Shown: piece by piece, positions 1-8,980 of the stretch
Position numbering within the stretch: position 1 is the stretch's first letter
Layout of the letters: every line of letters begins with the position of its first letter
Source: Bradyrhizobium sp. MOS002
GTDB taxonomy: Bacteria > Pseudomonadota > Alphaproteobacteria > Rhizobiales > Xanthobacteraceae
DNA: 64,000 nt
Assembly: GCF_003020115.1 (NCBI RefSeq)
Contig: NZ_PYFX01000004.1
Location: 682,001-746,000 of the forward strand
Direction of reading: 5' to 3'
Notes under the pieces: generated by a model
Databases searched by the model: none
Seen by the model: the letters and a program-made list of their open reading frames with translations, nothing else
Told to the model about the DNA's origin: nothing
Translations under genes and position numbers: made by a program

Positions 1-66
1 GCGTTGTGGTGGTATTTCGCTGCTCTCTGCCGCAGAATTGTCGCGCTTCAGTAACAGGGTACAGCC

Positions 67-1053
67 ATGGGGCAATTCCTTCTGGTTGATTCGCGCAAGC
101 TGGACGGTTTCGAAGGCCTTCATCAGGCCGTCCACGGCTCGCATGTCGATGTGATGCAGCTCGGCCGCGGTCGGTTGCGCGGAACGTTGTCCCATGTCGG
201 CATCGGCGACTTCTCGCTCAGCATTGGTGCTTTCAACGTCGGCATGCGCACGCAGCGGGTTTCCAGCGACAACAAGCTGATCATCGGGATGCTGCTCGCG
301 GCTGAAGAGCGCGTCGCCCACTGGTCGTTCGACATGCAGCTCAACGATGTGCTCGTCATTCCGCCGCTGCTCGAACATGACGGTGTTTTTCACGGCCGCT
401 CCGCTTACGCCGCCATGCGGTTCGACCTCGACGAGGTCGCGACGCTGTTTGGCGGAGAACCGCGGCTGAGCGATCCCGACACCTGGCGCAGCCGCGGTCA
501 TTTCCGCGCGGACCCCGATACCGGCCCGATCGCCTCGCGCCGCCTGGTCCGGGTCATGTCGCACCTGCGCGACAACAAATATGGGCTGACGCCGTCAACT
601 GCCGATTTCTGGAAACGATCGATCGCCGAATGCATGGTTGCCAACGTCGCGTCGTCGCTGCCACCCGACGGCAACGGCTGGCTCCCTTCCGCGCGACGGC
701 TGATCCGCAGGGTCGAGGAGTATCTCGACGACGCCGGCACGCGTCCGGTGCACGTCTCGGAAATTTGCTCGGCGCTGGGCGTATCGCGGCGCACCCTCCA
801 CCGCGCCTTTCAGGAGGTGTTCGGCCTCGGCCCGGTCAGCTTCCTCAGGCACAAGCGTCTTTGCGCTGTTCATTCCATCCTGCACCGGAGCGCACCCGGT
901 TCGACCACCGTGACAGCCGTCGCCATGCAGCAGGGCTTTTACGAGCTCGGCCGGTTTTCGCAATATTACCTTGCAATGTTCGGGGAGCGTCCGTCGCAAA
1001 CGCTCGGAATAGCGACGCTGCGGGCGGGCGACGGCGATATCGCCAGAGCCTAG
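67..1053 (+). CDS. AraC family transcriptional regulator
   Basis: A 328-residue DNA-binding regulator. The C-terminal third (about residues 215-320) is an AraC/XylS double helix-turn-helix: the first helix pair contains EICSALGVSRRTLHRAF and the second ends in the conserved GRFSQYYLAMFGERPS. The N-terminal two thirds resemble the non-cupin sensor region of AraC proteins in rhizobia; its ligand cannot be read from the sequence. An AGGG lies upstream of the chosen ATG. The 66 bases before it hold no gene, so any target upstream of the window is unseen. The family call is firm and the regulon unknown. Confidence 0.9.
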   Translation: MGQFLLVDSRKLDGFEGLHQAVHGSHVDVMQLGRGRLRGTLSHVGIGDFSLSIGAFNVGMRTQRVSSDNKLIIGMLLAAEERVAHWSFDMQLNDVLVIPPLLEHDGVFHGRSAYAAMRFDLDEVATLFGGEPRLSDPDTWRSRGHFRADPDTGPIASRRLVRVMSHLRDNKYGLTPSTADFWKRSIAECMVANVASSLPPDGNGWLPSARRLIRRVEEYLDDAGTRPVHVSEICSALGVSRRTLHRAFQEVFGLGPVSFLRHKRLCAVHSILHRSAPGSTTVTAVAMQQGFYELGRFSQYYLAMFGERPSQTLGIATLRAGDGDIARA

Positions 1054-1128
1054 CGCTCTGAGCCTGGACCGGGCACGACGCCAGGATCGCATGCATGCCG
1101 GTGTTTTGCCCGCGTGAAACCACGATAA

Positions 1129-1186
1129 AAAACCGTCATGAAAACAACCAGATGGCTACTGTGCATGGGGTTGTTTTCACGGTTTT
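1129..1186. repeat. Imperfect palindrome carrying a dispersed 24-bp repeat
   Basis: AAAACCGT (1129-1136) and GAAAACAACC (1140-1149) are matched in inverted order by GGTTGTTTTC (1169-1178) and ACGGTTTT (1179-1186), with a three-base bulge on the left arm. The right part, 1155-1178, recurs in opposite orientation at 22457-22480 with 24 of 24 bases identical. It lies between the convergent ends of the AraC gene and the chemoreceptor-like gene, so it may also act as a terminator. Confidence 0.7.
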
Positions 1187-1214
1187 GAGTTGGATAGGCA
1201 GGCCGCCTCCAGCT

Positions 1215-2291
1215 TCACGCCCCGCAGATGATCACGCCATACCAGCCGAGGCCGCGATAGGTCTCGTAGCCCGGCGTGGCGTGGAAGGCGATTAGCGCGC
1301 CGGTGCGGTCCTGATGGAAGCCGGAGCGCTGGCCGTCCAGCGCGAGCGGGATGCGCTCGGTGAGAATGCCCTGGCCGTCCGAGGCGGCGATCACGCGAAG
1401 ACTGGAGTCGACCAGCAGCACGCGCGCCTTGTCGCTGTCGCCGACGCGCACGCCTTGCACGATGGCGCGGGCCTGTGCCTCCCAGTCGAAATGGATGGCG
1501 AGCACCCCGATCGGCGCGCCGTTGGCCTGGCCGCCGGCGCGGACGCTGGCGCAATAGGTCGCGACCTGGGCATTGCCGAGCAGCGGCTGGTTCTCGACGT
1601 CGCCGGCGACATAGTCGTCGCCGGAGCGCAGGGTCTTCGCCTCGCGAAACCATTTGGTGTGGGCGACATTCTGGCCGACGGCGTGAAAGCGGTCGGCCCG
1701 CCCGTTGGCGATGACGTTGCCCTCGAGGTCGCAGAGCCAGAGGTCGAGATAGACGGTGTAGGCCCCCAGGATCACGCCGAGACGCTGCGAAGCATGGGAA
1801 ACGGCTGCGGTATCGGGCGAGGCGGCGCAATCGACCAAGGCTGAATCGGTCGCCCACCAGCGCACGTCGCAGGTCCGTTCATAGAGGTTGCGGTCGATCA
1901 GCTCGATGGCGTTGAGCGACAAATCGACCATGCGCTCGCCGCGCGAGCGCTGGCTCATCCGGTCGATCGAGGAGACGAGATCGCCGGTCCGTTTTGTCAG
2001 CTGGCTTTCGAGCTCGCGGGCGATGGTCTCGACCTGCTGGCCGACGCCGCGGACCTCCTGCGCCACCACCGCGAAGCCCGCGCCCTGCGCGCCGGCGCGG
2101 GAGCTTTCGATCAGCGCGTTCAGCGCCAGCATCTTCATCTGGTTGGTGATCTGCTGGATCGCCTTGGTCTTGTCGACCGCGATCTGGTTGACCTCCGCCG
2201 TGAGGCGGTTGATCAGCGCGGAGATGTCGGAATCATCATCAGCGGGTTCAGTTGCGATCGGCTTGGCTTTGAGACCCAGCGCAGCAGACAT
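1215..2291 (-). CDS. Soluble methyl-accepting chemotaxis-like protein with C-terminal Cache-like sensor
   Basis: About 358 residues from the ATG at 2291, which begins MSAALG. The N-terminal ~110 residues match the hairpin-tip signalling core of chemoreceptors (NQMKMLALNALIESSRAGAQG, then GFAVVAQEVR). The rest looks like a Cache/PAS-type sensor, including a Cache-like W-F-R-E-A segment and a VLAIHFDW strand. No hydrophobic segment is long enough to span the membrane and there is no signal peptide, so it is probably cytoplasmic. The order, signalling core first and sensor last, is the reverse of classical receptors. The ligand is unknown. Confidence 0.8.
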   Translation of the reverse strand: MSAALGLKAKPIATEPADDDSDISALINRLTAEVNQIAVDKTKAIQQITNQMKMLALNALIESSRAGAQGAGFAVVAQEVRGVGQQVETIARELESQLTKRTGDLVSSIDRMSQRSRGERMVDLSLNAIELIDRNLYERTCDVRWWATDSALVDCAASPDTAAVSHASQRLGVILGAYTVYLDLWLCDLEGNVIANGRADRFHAVGQNVAHTKWFREAKTLRSGDDYVAGDVENQPLLGNAQVATYCASVRAGGQANGAPIGVLAIHFDWEAQARAIVQGVRVGDSDKARVLLVDSSLRVIAASDGQGILTERIPLALDGQRSGFHQDRTGALIAFHATPGYETYRGLGWYGVIICGA

Positions 2292-2567
2292 CGGGGGCTT
2301 CCCTTGGCAATGAGCTGATCTGCAACGAACCCGGAACAATCACTGACAGATCGAATACGAGTCTTTTTCGAAGATTCCGCCTAACGCCTGCTTAATTTGC
2401 TGTTTTGCGGAATGCTCAAATGATAGTCAATCCGCGCAGCAAAGCGGCAATCCACCGCTTTGTGCGGCGCAGACATTGCAAATCCCGGGGGATTGCGGGC
2501 CAATCATCCGGTCGACCGGGCGATGCAAGACCTCCGGCTCCCAGGTTCCTCAAACCGACCGCAACTC

Positions 2568-4409
2568 ATGACGCCGCCCGCCATCGCCTTGCCCGTCGAA
2601 GCGCCCCAGGCGTTCCTGGGAGTGGCGCGCTCGCTCACCGACAAGCTCTGGCGCGACCGGCTGGATGCGCGCGGGGCGGCCAAGGCGCTTGCCATCGTGC
2701 AGCGCCACCAGCTGCCGGAGCTGTTGGCGCGGGTGCTGGCAGGCCGCGGTGTCGACAGCGACGCCGTCGCAGATTTCCTCGATCCAACCATCCGCAAGCT
2801 TCTGCCGGACCCGTTCACGGTGACGGAGATGGAGGCCGCCGCGAAGCGGATCGCGGATGCCGCTGCGAACGGCGAGAAGGTCGCGATCTTCGGCGACTAC
2901 GATGTCGACGGCGCGACCTCGGCGGCGCTGTTGACCTGGCATCTGCGCCATTGCGGGCTTGATCCGCTGATCCACATTCCCGACCGCATCTTCGAGGGCT
3001 ACGGGCCCAACACGGAAGCCGTGCGTGCGCTGGCCGCAAAGGGCGCCACGCTGCTCGTCACCGTCGATTGCGGCACCACCAGCATCGAGCCGCTCGCCGA
3101 AGCAAAACGTCTCGGCATGTCGGTCGTCGTGATCGACCATCACCAGGCCGGCACGGAGCTGCCGGAGGTCGACGCGCTGGTCAATCCGAACCGGCTCGAC
3201 GATCTCTCCGGCCTCGGCCATCTCGCCGCCGTCGGCCTCGTGCTGGTGACGCTGGTCGCGGTCAATCGTGAATTACGCCAGCGCGGCTTCTGGAATGCGG
3301 GGATGCCCGAACCGGATCTGCTCGGCATGCTGCATCACGTTGCGCTCGGCACGGTTGCCGATGTCGCGCCGCTGATCGGTCTCAACCGCGCTTTCGTCGC
3401 CAAAGGCCTGATCGCGATGCGGCGGCGCGACCATGTCGGCCACACCGCGCTGATGGACGTGGCGCGGCTCAACGGCCCGCCGGAGGCCTGGCATCTCGGT
3501 TTCATGCTGGGGCCGCGCATCAATGCCGGCGGCCGCATCGGCCGCGCCGATCTCGGCGTGCGGCTGCTTTTGGAGGGCGACAGCGTCGAGGCCGCGCGGA
3601 TCGCCGCCGAGCTCGACCGTCTCAACAGCGAGCGCCGAGTCATCGAGCAGGCGGCCGAAGCGCAGGCCGAGGCCGAGGCACTCGCCTCGATCGGGCTCGA
3701 GGACAAGATCGGCGTGATCGTGACGGCCTCCGAAGGCTGGCATCCCGGCGTGGTCGGTCTCGTTGCGTCCCGGCTGAAGGAGAAGTTCTCGCGGCCCGCC
3801 TTCGCAATCGCGCTGGAGCCCGGCGGCATCGGCACGGGCTCCGGCCGCTCGATTGCCGGCGTCGATATCGGCAAGGCGGTGCGGCAGGCGGTCGCCGACG
3901 GCATTCTGCTCAAGGGTGGCGGCCACGCGATGGCTGCCGGCGTCACGCTGCGGAAGGAAAAGCTCGCCGAGTTTCGCGCCTATCTCGAGCATGCGTTGGC
4001 GCGCGACGTTGCCGAGGCGCGCCACGTCAACGAGCTCTACATCGACGGCGCGGTCTCCGCGCGCGCGGTGACGACCGAGCTTGCAACGACCCTCAACCGC
4101 GCAGGTCCCTTCGGCAGCGGCAATCCGGAAGTGGTGTTGGCGCTGCCGGCGCACCAGCTCGTCTATGCCGACGAGGTGGGACAGGCGCATTTGAGGCTGC
4201 GCTTCAAGTCGGGCGACGGCGCCATCGTCAACGGCATCGCGTTCCGTTCGATCGGACAGAAGCTCGGCAACGCGCTCGTTGCCAATCGCGGCCAGCCATT
4301 GCATGTCGCGGGATCATTGTCGGTCGATCGCTACCAGGGCGCCGAGCGTGTGCAATTCCGGGTCATCGACGTCGCGCTACCCGACCAGGGACCATCCATG
4401 ATTAGATAG
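2568..4409 (+). CDS. recJ: Single-stranded-DNA-specific exonuclease RecJ
   Basis: A 613-residue DHH-family 5'-3' ssDNA exonuclease used in recombination and mismatch repair. Visible motifs are GDYDVDG (motif I, metal-binding Asp), VTVDCGTTS, the signature IDHHQAG, and the DHHA1 motif GGGHAMAAGV followed by the OB-like C-terminal domain. The ATG at 2568 (MTPPAIALP) is preferred because the upstream in-frame ATGs at 2460 and 2523 add residues without family resemblance. The gene is followed 28 bp later by an SDR gene, possibly co-transcribed. Confidence 0.96.
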   Translation: MTPPAIALPVEAPQAFLGVARSLTDKLWRDRLDARGAAKALAIVQRHQLPELLARVLAGRGVDSDAVADFLDPTIRKLLPDPFTVTEMEAAAKRIADAAANGEKVAIFGDYDVDGATSAALLTWHLRHCGLDPLIHIPDRIFEGYGPNTEAVRALAAKGATLLVTVDCGTTSIEPLAEAKRLGMSVVVIDHHQAGTELPEVDALVNPNRLDDLSGLGHLAAVGLVLVTLVAVNRELRQRGFWNAGMPEPDLLGMLHHVALGTVADVAPLIGLNRAFVAKGLIAMRRRDHVGHTALMDVARLNGPPEAWHLGFMLGPRINAGGRIGRADLGVRLLLEGDSVEAARIAAELDRLNSERRVIEQAAEAQAEAEALASIGLEDKIGVIVTASEGWHPGVVGLVASRLKEKFSRPAFAIALEPGGIGTGSGRSIAGVDIGKAVRQAVADGILLKGGGHAMAAGVTLRKEKLAEFRAYLEHALARDVAEARHVNELYIDGAVSARAVTTELATTLNRAGPFGSGNPEVVLALPAHQLVYADEVGQAHLRLRFKSGDGAIVNGIAFRSIGQKLGNALVANRGQPLHVAGSLSVDRYQGAERVQFRVIDVALPDQGPSMIR

Positions 4410-4437
4410 GAAGACAAAAACAAAAATGGGAGTGAAC

Positions 4438-5247
4438 ATGGCAGGGCAGGTTGAGGGTAAAGTGGCGCTGGTGACGGGCGGTGCCTCCGGCATCGGCGAG
4501 GCCGTCGTCGAGCTGTTCGCGCGCGAGGGCGCCAGCGTCATCGCCACCGACATCGACGAACTGCGAGGTCCAGAACTCGCCAATCGCATCACCAAGGCCG
4601 GCGGCAAGGCGATTTTCCTGGAGCAGGACGTCACCAGCGAAGAGCGCTGGATCGAGATCACAGCCGAGATCGCGAAGCGCTTTGGCCGGCTCGATATTCT
4701 CGTCTCCAACGCCGGCATCGGCATTGCCGTGCCCTCGATCGTCGACATGACGCTCAGCGACTGGCGCAAGCAGAACGCGATCAACCTCGACGGCGTGTTC
4801 CTCTCGGTCAAGCATTGCCTGCCCTTGATGCGCAAGACCGGCGGCGGCTCAATCGTCATGATGTCCTCGCTTGCGGGCCTGCGCGGCGCGCCCGGGCTGT
4901 CGGCCTATTCGGCGACCAAGGGCGGCGTGCGGCTGTTCGCAAAATCGATCGCGATGGAATGCGCGGCCGCCGGCGACGGCATCCGTGTCAACTCCATCCA
5001 TCCCGGCATCATCGACACGCCGATCTGGGGCAAGATCCCGACCGGCGCGACCGGCAACCACGGCAACGCGCCGATCGATCCCGAGGAGCGTGCGCGCGTG
5101 GTCACGCCGCTCGGCCGGGCCGGCCAGGCCGCCGAGATCGCCTCCGGCGTGCTGTATCTGGCCTCCGATGCCTCGCGCTATGTCACCGGCAGCGAGCTCG
5201 TCATCGACGGCGGCATGAACGCCGGCGGCGTGGCCCGGCGGCAATAG
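4438..5247 (+). CDS. SDR family NAD(P)-dependent oxidoreductase
   Basis: A 269-residue classical short-chain dehydrogenase. It has the cofactor loop TGGASGIG (13-20), NAGIG (91-95), catalytic Ser143/144, and YSATK with Tyr157 and Lys161, followed by the HPGIIDTP motif. GGGAG lies five bases before the ATG at 4438, which favours that start over the ATG at 4426. The substrate is not predictable; a class II aldolase follows, so carbohydrate or hydroxyacid metabolism is possible. Confidence 0.93.
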   Translation: MAGQVEGKVALVTGGASGIGEAVVELFAREGASVIATDIDELRGPELANRITKAGGKAIFLEQDVTSEERWIEITAEIAKRFGRLDILVSNAGIGIAVPSIVDMTLSDWRKQNAINLDGVFLSVKHCLPLMRKTGGGSIVMMSSLAGLRGAPGLSAYSATKGGVRLFAKSIAMECAAAGDGIRVNSIHPGIIDTPIWGKIPTGATGNHGNAPIDPEERARVVTPLGRAGQAAEIASGVLYLASDASRYVTGSELVIDGGMNAGGVARRQ

Positions 5248-5355
5248 CCGCCGCGCGGGCTGCGAAGGGCAGGGTGGCGCCCGCAGGGGCTGACGCGCAG
5301 GCGCAGCCCCTGTACAACGCGGGCGTCTTCCGACCGACAGAGGTGTCCTTCCGCC

Positions 5356-6153
5356 ATGGCGCACAGCCTTCACTCTTCTTCATCCACGCCAGCAACGTTT
5401 CGCTCGAACCGTCCGGATCTCGCGAGCGATGCGATCCGCAGCGCGCGCGAGGATCTTGCCGCCTGCTTCCGCATGGCTGCGCGCAACGGCTTTGAGGAGG
5501 GCATCTGCAACCACTTCTCGGCCGTGGTGCCGGGCCATGACGATCTCTTCCTGGTCAACCCTTACGGCTACGCCTTCCGCGAGCTGACCGCGTCAAAGCT
5601 GCTGATCTGCGATTTCCACGGCAACGTGCTCGACGGCGAGGGGGTGCCCGAGGCGACCGCGTTCTACATCCATGCCGAGATGCACAAGCGCCTGCCGCGC
5701 GCCAAGGTCGCCTTCCACACCCACATGCCCTACGCCACGGCGCTGTCGATGACCGAGGGCGATCCGCTGATCTGGGCTGGCCAGACCGCGCTGAAATTCT
5801 ACGGTCGCACGGCCGTGGACCGCGACTACAACGGCCTCGCGCTCGATAACCGCGAAGGCGCGCGCATCGCATCGGCCGTTGGGGATGCCGATATCATCTT
5901 CATGAAGCATCACGGCGTGATGGTGCTGGCACCGACCATCGCGGAGGCCTGGGACGATCTCTATTATCTCGAACGCGCCGCCGAGGTGCAGGTGCTGGCG
6001 ATGTCGACCGGGCGACAGGTATTGCCGGTCGATTCCGCCATTGCGGCCGAGACCTACAGGCAGATGCGCGAGGGCGATTCCGAATCCGCGCGGCTGCATC
6101 TTGCGGCGATCCGCCGCCAGCTCGATGCGGAGGAGCCGCAATACCGGCATTGA
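5356..6153 (+). CDS. Class II aldolase/adducin family protein
   Basis: 265 residues with the zinc-dependent class II aldolase/adducin fold. Probable metal ligands are in HTHMPYATALSM and in MKHHGVMVL; an early CNHFSAVVPG corresponds to the phosphate-binding loop region of the family. Members cleave or isomerise sugar phosphates or act on unknown hydroxyaldehydes. It lies about 108 bp after the SDR gene on the same strand. The specific substrate is unknown. Confidence 0.9.
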   Translation: MAHSLHSSSSTPATFRSNRPDLASDAIRSAREDLAACFRMAARNGFEEGICNHFSAVVPGHDDLFLVNPYGYAFRELTASKLLICDFHGNVLDGEGVPEATAFYIHAEMHKRLPRAKVAFHTHMPYATALSMTEGDPLIWAGQTALKFYGRTAVDRDYNGLALDNREGARIASAVGDADIIFMKHHGVMVLAPTIAEAWDDLYYLERAAEVQVLAMSTGRQVLPVDSAIAAETYRQMREGDSESARLHLAAIRRQLDAEEPQYRH

Positions 6154-6159
6154 GCCGGC

Positions 6160-7389
6160 CTATGACCCCTGGCGCAGCTTCGCCAGCACCTTCAGCCCGC
6201 CATAGCCGTCCGCAGGCGCGATGCCCGCGCGCTGCTGAAAATCCTTGATCGCCTTCATGGTGTCGTTGCCGACGCGACCGTCGGTGCCGCCGGTGTCGAA
6301 GCCGGCCTTAGTCAGGCGCGTCTGCATCTCCTGCACCTCGGCGAGCGTCAGAGCGCGCTCGGAGCCGGGAAACGGCTGGATGAAAGGCGGGCCGCCGAGG
6401 CAGCGGTCGCCGAGATGGCAGATCGCCAGCGCATAGTTCATCGAGGGATTGTAGCTCTTCACCGCGTTGAAATTCGGCCCCAGCAGAAACGTCGGCCCGC
6501 CCGCAACCGGGGTCCATATCTGCGCGGACGCGGAGGGTTGCGGGAACGGCTGGCCGTCGGCGCGGGTGACGCCGGACGCCTGCCATGCCGCGTAGGTCCG
6601 GCTGCCGCTCATCTCACTGGGCGCGCGCACCTCGTAGCCCCAATGCTCGCCGCGGTGCCATTTGCCGCGATTGACGAGATATTTTGCGGTCGAGCCCAGC
6701 GCGTCGTCGGGCTTGCCGAACGGCGACACCTTGCCGTCGCCGTCGTAGTCGATGCCGACATTGAGCCAGACTTCCGGCATCCATTGCGAATGTCCCATCG
6801 CGCCGGCCCAGGATCCCTGCATTTGCTCCGGCGTGCTCCAGCCCTTGTCGACGATGCGCAGCGCGTTGATCAGCTCGGTCTCCCAATAGGCTTTTCGTCG
6901 CGGCTCATTCCAGGCGAGCGCGGCAAGCGAGGGAAATACCGGCGTCATGTGGTTCTGCTGCACCAGCGGATCGCCATAGGCGGACTCGACGCCCCACAGC
7001 GCCAGCAGCGTGCCGCGCTCGACGCCGAAATCGCGCTCGATGCGTGCGAGCAGCGCCTCGTTGTTCTTCAGCGCGATCTTGCCGTTGATGATGCGCCAGT
7101 CGGAGACGCGGCGGTTGATGTATTGCCAGACCTGCTCATGGAATTCGGGCTGGTTGCGCATCTGCTTGAACACGCTCATGTCGGGTTCGACCCGCGCCAT
7201 CGCGCGCTGCCAGGTCGCGGCCGAGATGCCCTTGGCCATTGCGCGTGCGCGAAAACCCTCACGCCATTCCTCGAAGCCTGGAGGCGCGGCCAGGATGCGC
7301 GTCGGGATTGCGACGAGTGCGGCTGCGCCGAGCGTGGATCGAAGCAGAGCGCGGCGGCTGCGTGAGGCTATGGAATCAGCGTGTTTCAT
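6160..7389 (-). CDS. Lytic murein transglycosylase (MltB-like) with peptidoglycan-binding domain
   Basis: 409 residues. The N terminus (SRRALLRSTLGAAALVA) resembles a Tat or Sec signal, implying periplasmic export. The middle is a family-3 lytic transglycosylase (SLT_2): WGVESAYGD contains the catalytic Glu, and GSWAGAMGHSQWMP is the family signature. The last ~60 residues are a PG_binding_1 domain (LTKAGFDTGGTDGRVGNDTMKAIKDFQ). It cleaves the glycan backbone of murein to 1,6-anhydro products. It converges on the class II aldolase gene with a 6-bp gap. Confidence 0.95.
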   Translation of the reverse strand: MKHADSIASRSRRALLRSTLGAAALVAIPTRILAAPPGFEEWREGFRARAMAKGISAATWQRAMARVEPDMSVFKQMRNQPEFHEQVWQYINRRVSDWRIINGKIALKNNEALLARIERDFGVERGTLLALWGVESAYGDPLVQQNHMTPVFPSLAALAWNEPRRKAYWETELINALRIVDKGWSTPEQMQGSWAGAMGHSQWMPEVWLNVGIDYDGDGKVSPFGKPDDALGSTAKYLVNRGKWHRGEHWGYEVRAPSEMSGSRTYAAWQASGVTRADGQPFPQPSASAQIWTPVAGGPTFLLGPNFNAVKSYNPSMNYALAICHLGDRCLGGPPFIQPFPGSERALTLAEVQEMQTRLTKAGFDTGGTDGRVGNDTMKAIKDFQQRAGIAPADGYGGLKVLAKLRQGS

Positions 7390-7524
7390 GGAGCCATTCT
7401 AGCGGGAAACATGGCGGCTGTGACCTGGTTCCTAGAACTGCAGAAACAGACGCGAGCCTCGCGTTCCCCGGAACAAACTGTCGCACTCCCGCATTTCCCC
7501 CGCATCACGATTGAGGAGGAGAAG

Positions 7525-7785
7525 ATGAGGAAATATCTGTTTGCCGCCGCCATGGTCACCGCCATCGCCGCGCCCGCGTTTGCCGACGAAGTCGGCGTTC
7601 ACGTCGGTCCGGTCGGTGCCGGCGTGACGGTCGGACAGTCTCACGAATATCGTGAGCGGGACCGCGATCGCGACCGCACCACGATCATCAAGGAGCGCGA
7701 ACCCGCCGACCGCACCACGGTGATCAAGAAGGAAGATGAATTCGGCAATCGCAGCAAGACCGTGATTCATCACGACAACGACTGA
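7525..7785 (+). CDS. Small periplasmic protein rich in charged residues
   Basis: 86 residues with a Sec signal peptide (MRKYLFAAAMVTAIAAPAFA, cleavage after AFA). The mature part has a Gly/Val stretch then Arg/Asp/Lys-rich repeats (RERDRDRDR, TTIIKERE, TTVIKKED). The ATG at 7525 has a strong ribosome site, GAGGAGGA, at 7513-7520. It is probably a conserved envelope protein of bradyrhizobia; the function is unknown. Confidence 0.8.
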   Translation: MRKYLFAAAMVTAIAAPAFADEVGVHVGPVGAGVTVGQSHEYRERDRDRDRTTIIKEREPADRTTVIKKEDEFGNRSKTVIHHDND

Positions 7786-7856
7786 TAGAGTGGGCCCCGG
7801 CCGATCGCCGGGGCCCGCCGTCGCACGCCGTCCGTTCATCAAGAATTCGGGGTGGA

Positions 7857-8108
7857 ATGAAGATACGCGCGCATGCGGAAAGTCATGTCGTCGAGCTCGA
7901 CGACGGGTCGCAATGGCAGATCTTTCCCGGCGATCTCGCGACCACGCTGAGCTGGAAGCCCGAAACCGATCTGCACCTGGAGCGAAGCGGCGACCGCGTG
8001 AGTCCGCATGAGCTGGTGAACGACGCCGATCAAAGCCGCGTCCGGGTGATCGCAGCGGGCGAGACCTGGCCCGGCGGCGAGGTTAAGAAAGTATTGAAGG
8101 GCAAATAG
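7857..8108 (+). CDS. Hypothetical protein, 83 residues
   Basis: A soluble 83-residue protein without signal peptide or membrane segment. It contains VVELDDGSQWQIFPGDLATTLSWKP and ends in basic residues. The pattern of short beta strands suggests a small beta fold. I do not recognise the family. It follows the 86-residue secreted protein on the same strand by 71 bp. Confidence 0.65.
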   Translation: MKIRAHAESHVVELDDGSQWQIFPGDLATTLSWKPETDLHLERSGDRVSPHELVNDADQSRVRVIAAGETWPGGEVKKVLKGK

Positions 8109-8209
8109 GGCGCGCTCGTAGCAAATAGGCCACGCGCCCGAACGGATATCCCCAATTTTGAGCCTGTCGCTTTACGGTCGATTCGCTTCCGTCTGCGCAC
8201 AATGCGTGG

Positions 8210-8374
8210 ATGCAGGAACTGTTCGACATCATCCGTGCCAATCCCTGGCCTTTCGGCGCCGGGTTGTTCGTCGTCATCCTAATGATCCTTGCGGAGAACT
8301 TTGGGCGCGGTATTCAAGGCGACGGCGCCGTCAGTGACTTCTCGGATTCGGACGGTGGCGACTGCGGCGACTAG
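8210..8374 (+). CDS. Small single-span membrane protein, 54 residues
   Basis: A 54-residue reading frame with one hydrophobic helix (FGAGLFVVILMILA, about residues 15-28) and an acidic, Gly/Asp-rich tail ending DGGDCGD. Coding is supported by the GC-rich third positions and the membrane-plus-tail design. The ribosome site is weak. The function is unknown. Confidence 0.5.
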   Translation: MQELFDIIRANPWPFGAGLFVVILMILAENFGRGIQGDGAVSDFSDSDGGDCGD

Positions 8375-8401
8375 ATCCCGCCAGCGGCAAGCGCGCTTCG
8401 C

Positions 8402-8926
8402 CTAGTCCTCCTGCAAATCGGCCGCGATGCCTGCGAGCCATCGGCGAATGCTTGCTTCGGCCTTGGCGTCGAGCCCGGCGGCAAGGCGCTTCTCCAACGC
8501 AATCACCCGTTCCCGGCACGCTTTCAAGAGCGTCGCGCCGCGCGGCGTCAGCGTCCATTGCTGGATGCGGCCGTGGACGGGATGGGGCGTCATCAAAATC
8601 GCACCGTCACGTTCGAGATTGCGGATGATGACGCCGACGGTCTGGGGCGTCAGAAAGGTGAGGCGGGCAACGTCGGCGCCCGAGAGGCCCGGATAGGCAT
8701 TGAGCATGGTCAGCACCGCGAATTGCGGTGAGGTGACACCGAGATCGACCAGCGACCGCTCCATCGTCAGGCGGACAGCGGCGTGGGCCTGGCGCAGCAG
8801 ATAGCCGAGATAGCCTTGCTCGCCGCGCTTGCCTTCCCCTGGGGCTGGCACGCGCACCGCCGGGGCAGCCGTGGGTGCCTTCCGCCGGAGTTGCGATCTC
8901 GTGATGTCGGCCGGCTTGCGCATCAT
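8402..8926 (-). CDS. MarR family transcriptional regulator
   Basis: 174 residues with a MarR winged helix: YLGYLLRQAHAAVRLTMERSL, then GLSGADVARLTFLTPQTVGVIIRNLERDG (recognition helix) and a wing around HPVHGRIQQWTLT. It is divergent from a CMD/cupin operon, and the 54-bp intergenic gap carries repeats suited to autoregulation. Both ATGs at 8926 and 8923 could serve as the start. The inducer is unknown. Confidence 0.92.
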   Translation of the reverse strand: MMRKPADITRSQLRRKAPTAAPAVRVPAPGEGKRGEQGYLGYLLRQAHAAVRLTMERSLVDLGVTSPQFAVLTMLNAYPGLSGADVARLTFLTPQTVGVIIRNLERDGAILMTPHPVHGRIQQWTLTPRGATLLKACRERVIALEKRLAAGLDAKAEASIRRWLAGIAADLQED

Positions 8927-8958
8927 ATAAGTGCTCTTATACTGTATCAGTGCTCTTA
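8926..8958. promoter_or_regulatory. Probable MarR operator (palindrome plus direct repeat)
   Basis: ATAAG-TGCT-CTTAT (8927-8940) is a perfect inverted repeat touching the marR start codon. AGTGCTCTTA occurs twice in direct orientation, at 8930-8939 and 8949-8958, 19 bp apart (about two helical turns). The site lies in the marR/CMD intergenic region and would control both directions. Confidence 0.6.
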
Positions 8959-8980
8959 CAATACCACGAGGTGAACGGCA

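Noticed and set aside
7470..7495. GGAAC-N17-CATT before the 86-residue secreted protein as an EcfG promoter
   Set aside because: The spacer is 17 and the -10 has a mismatch at a key base; kept out of the feature list as too weak.
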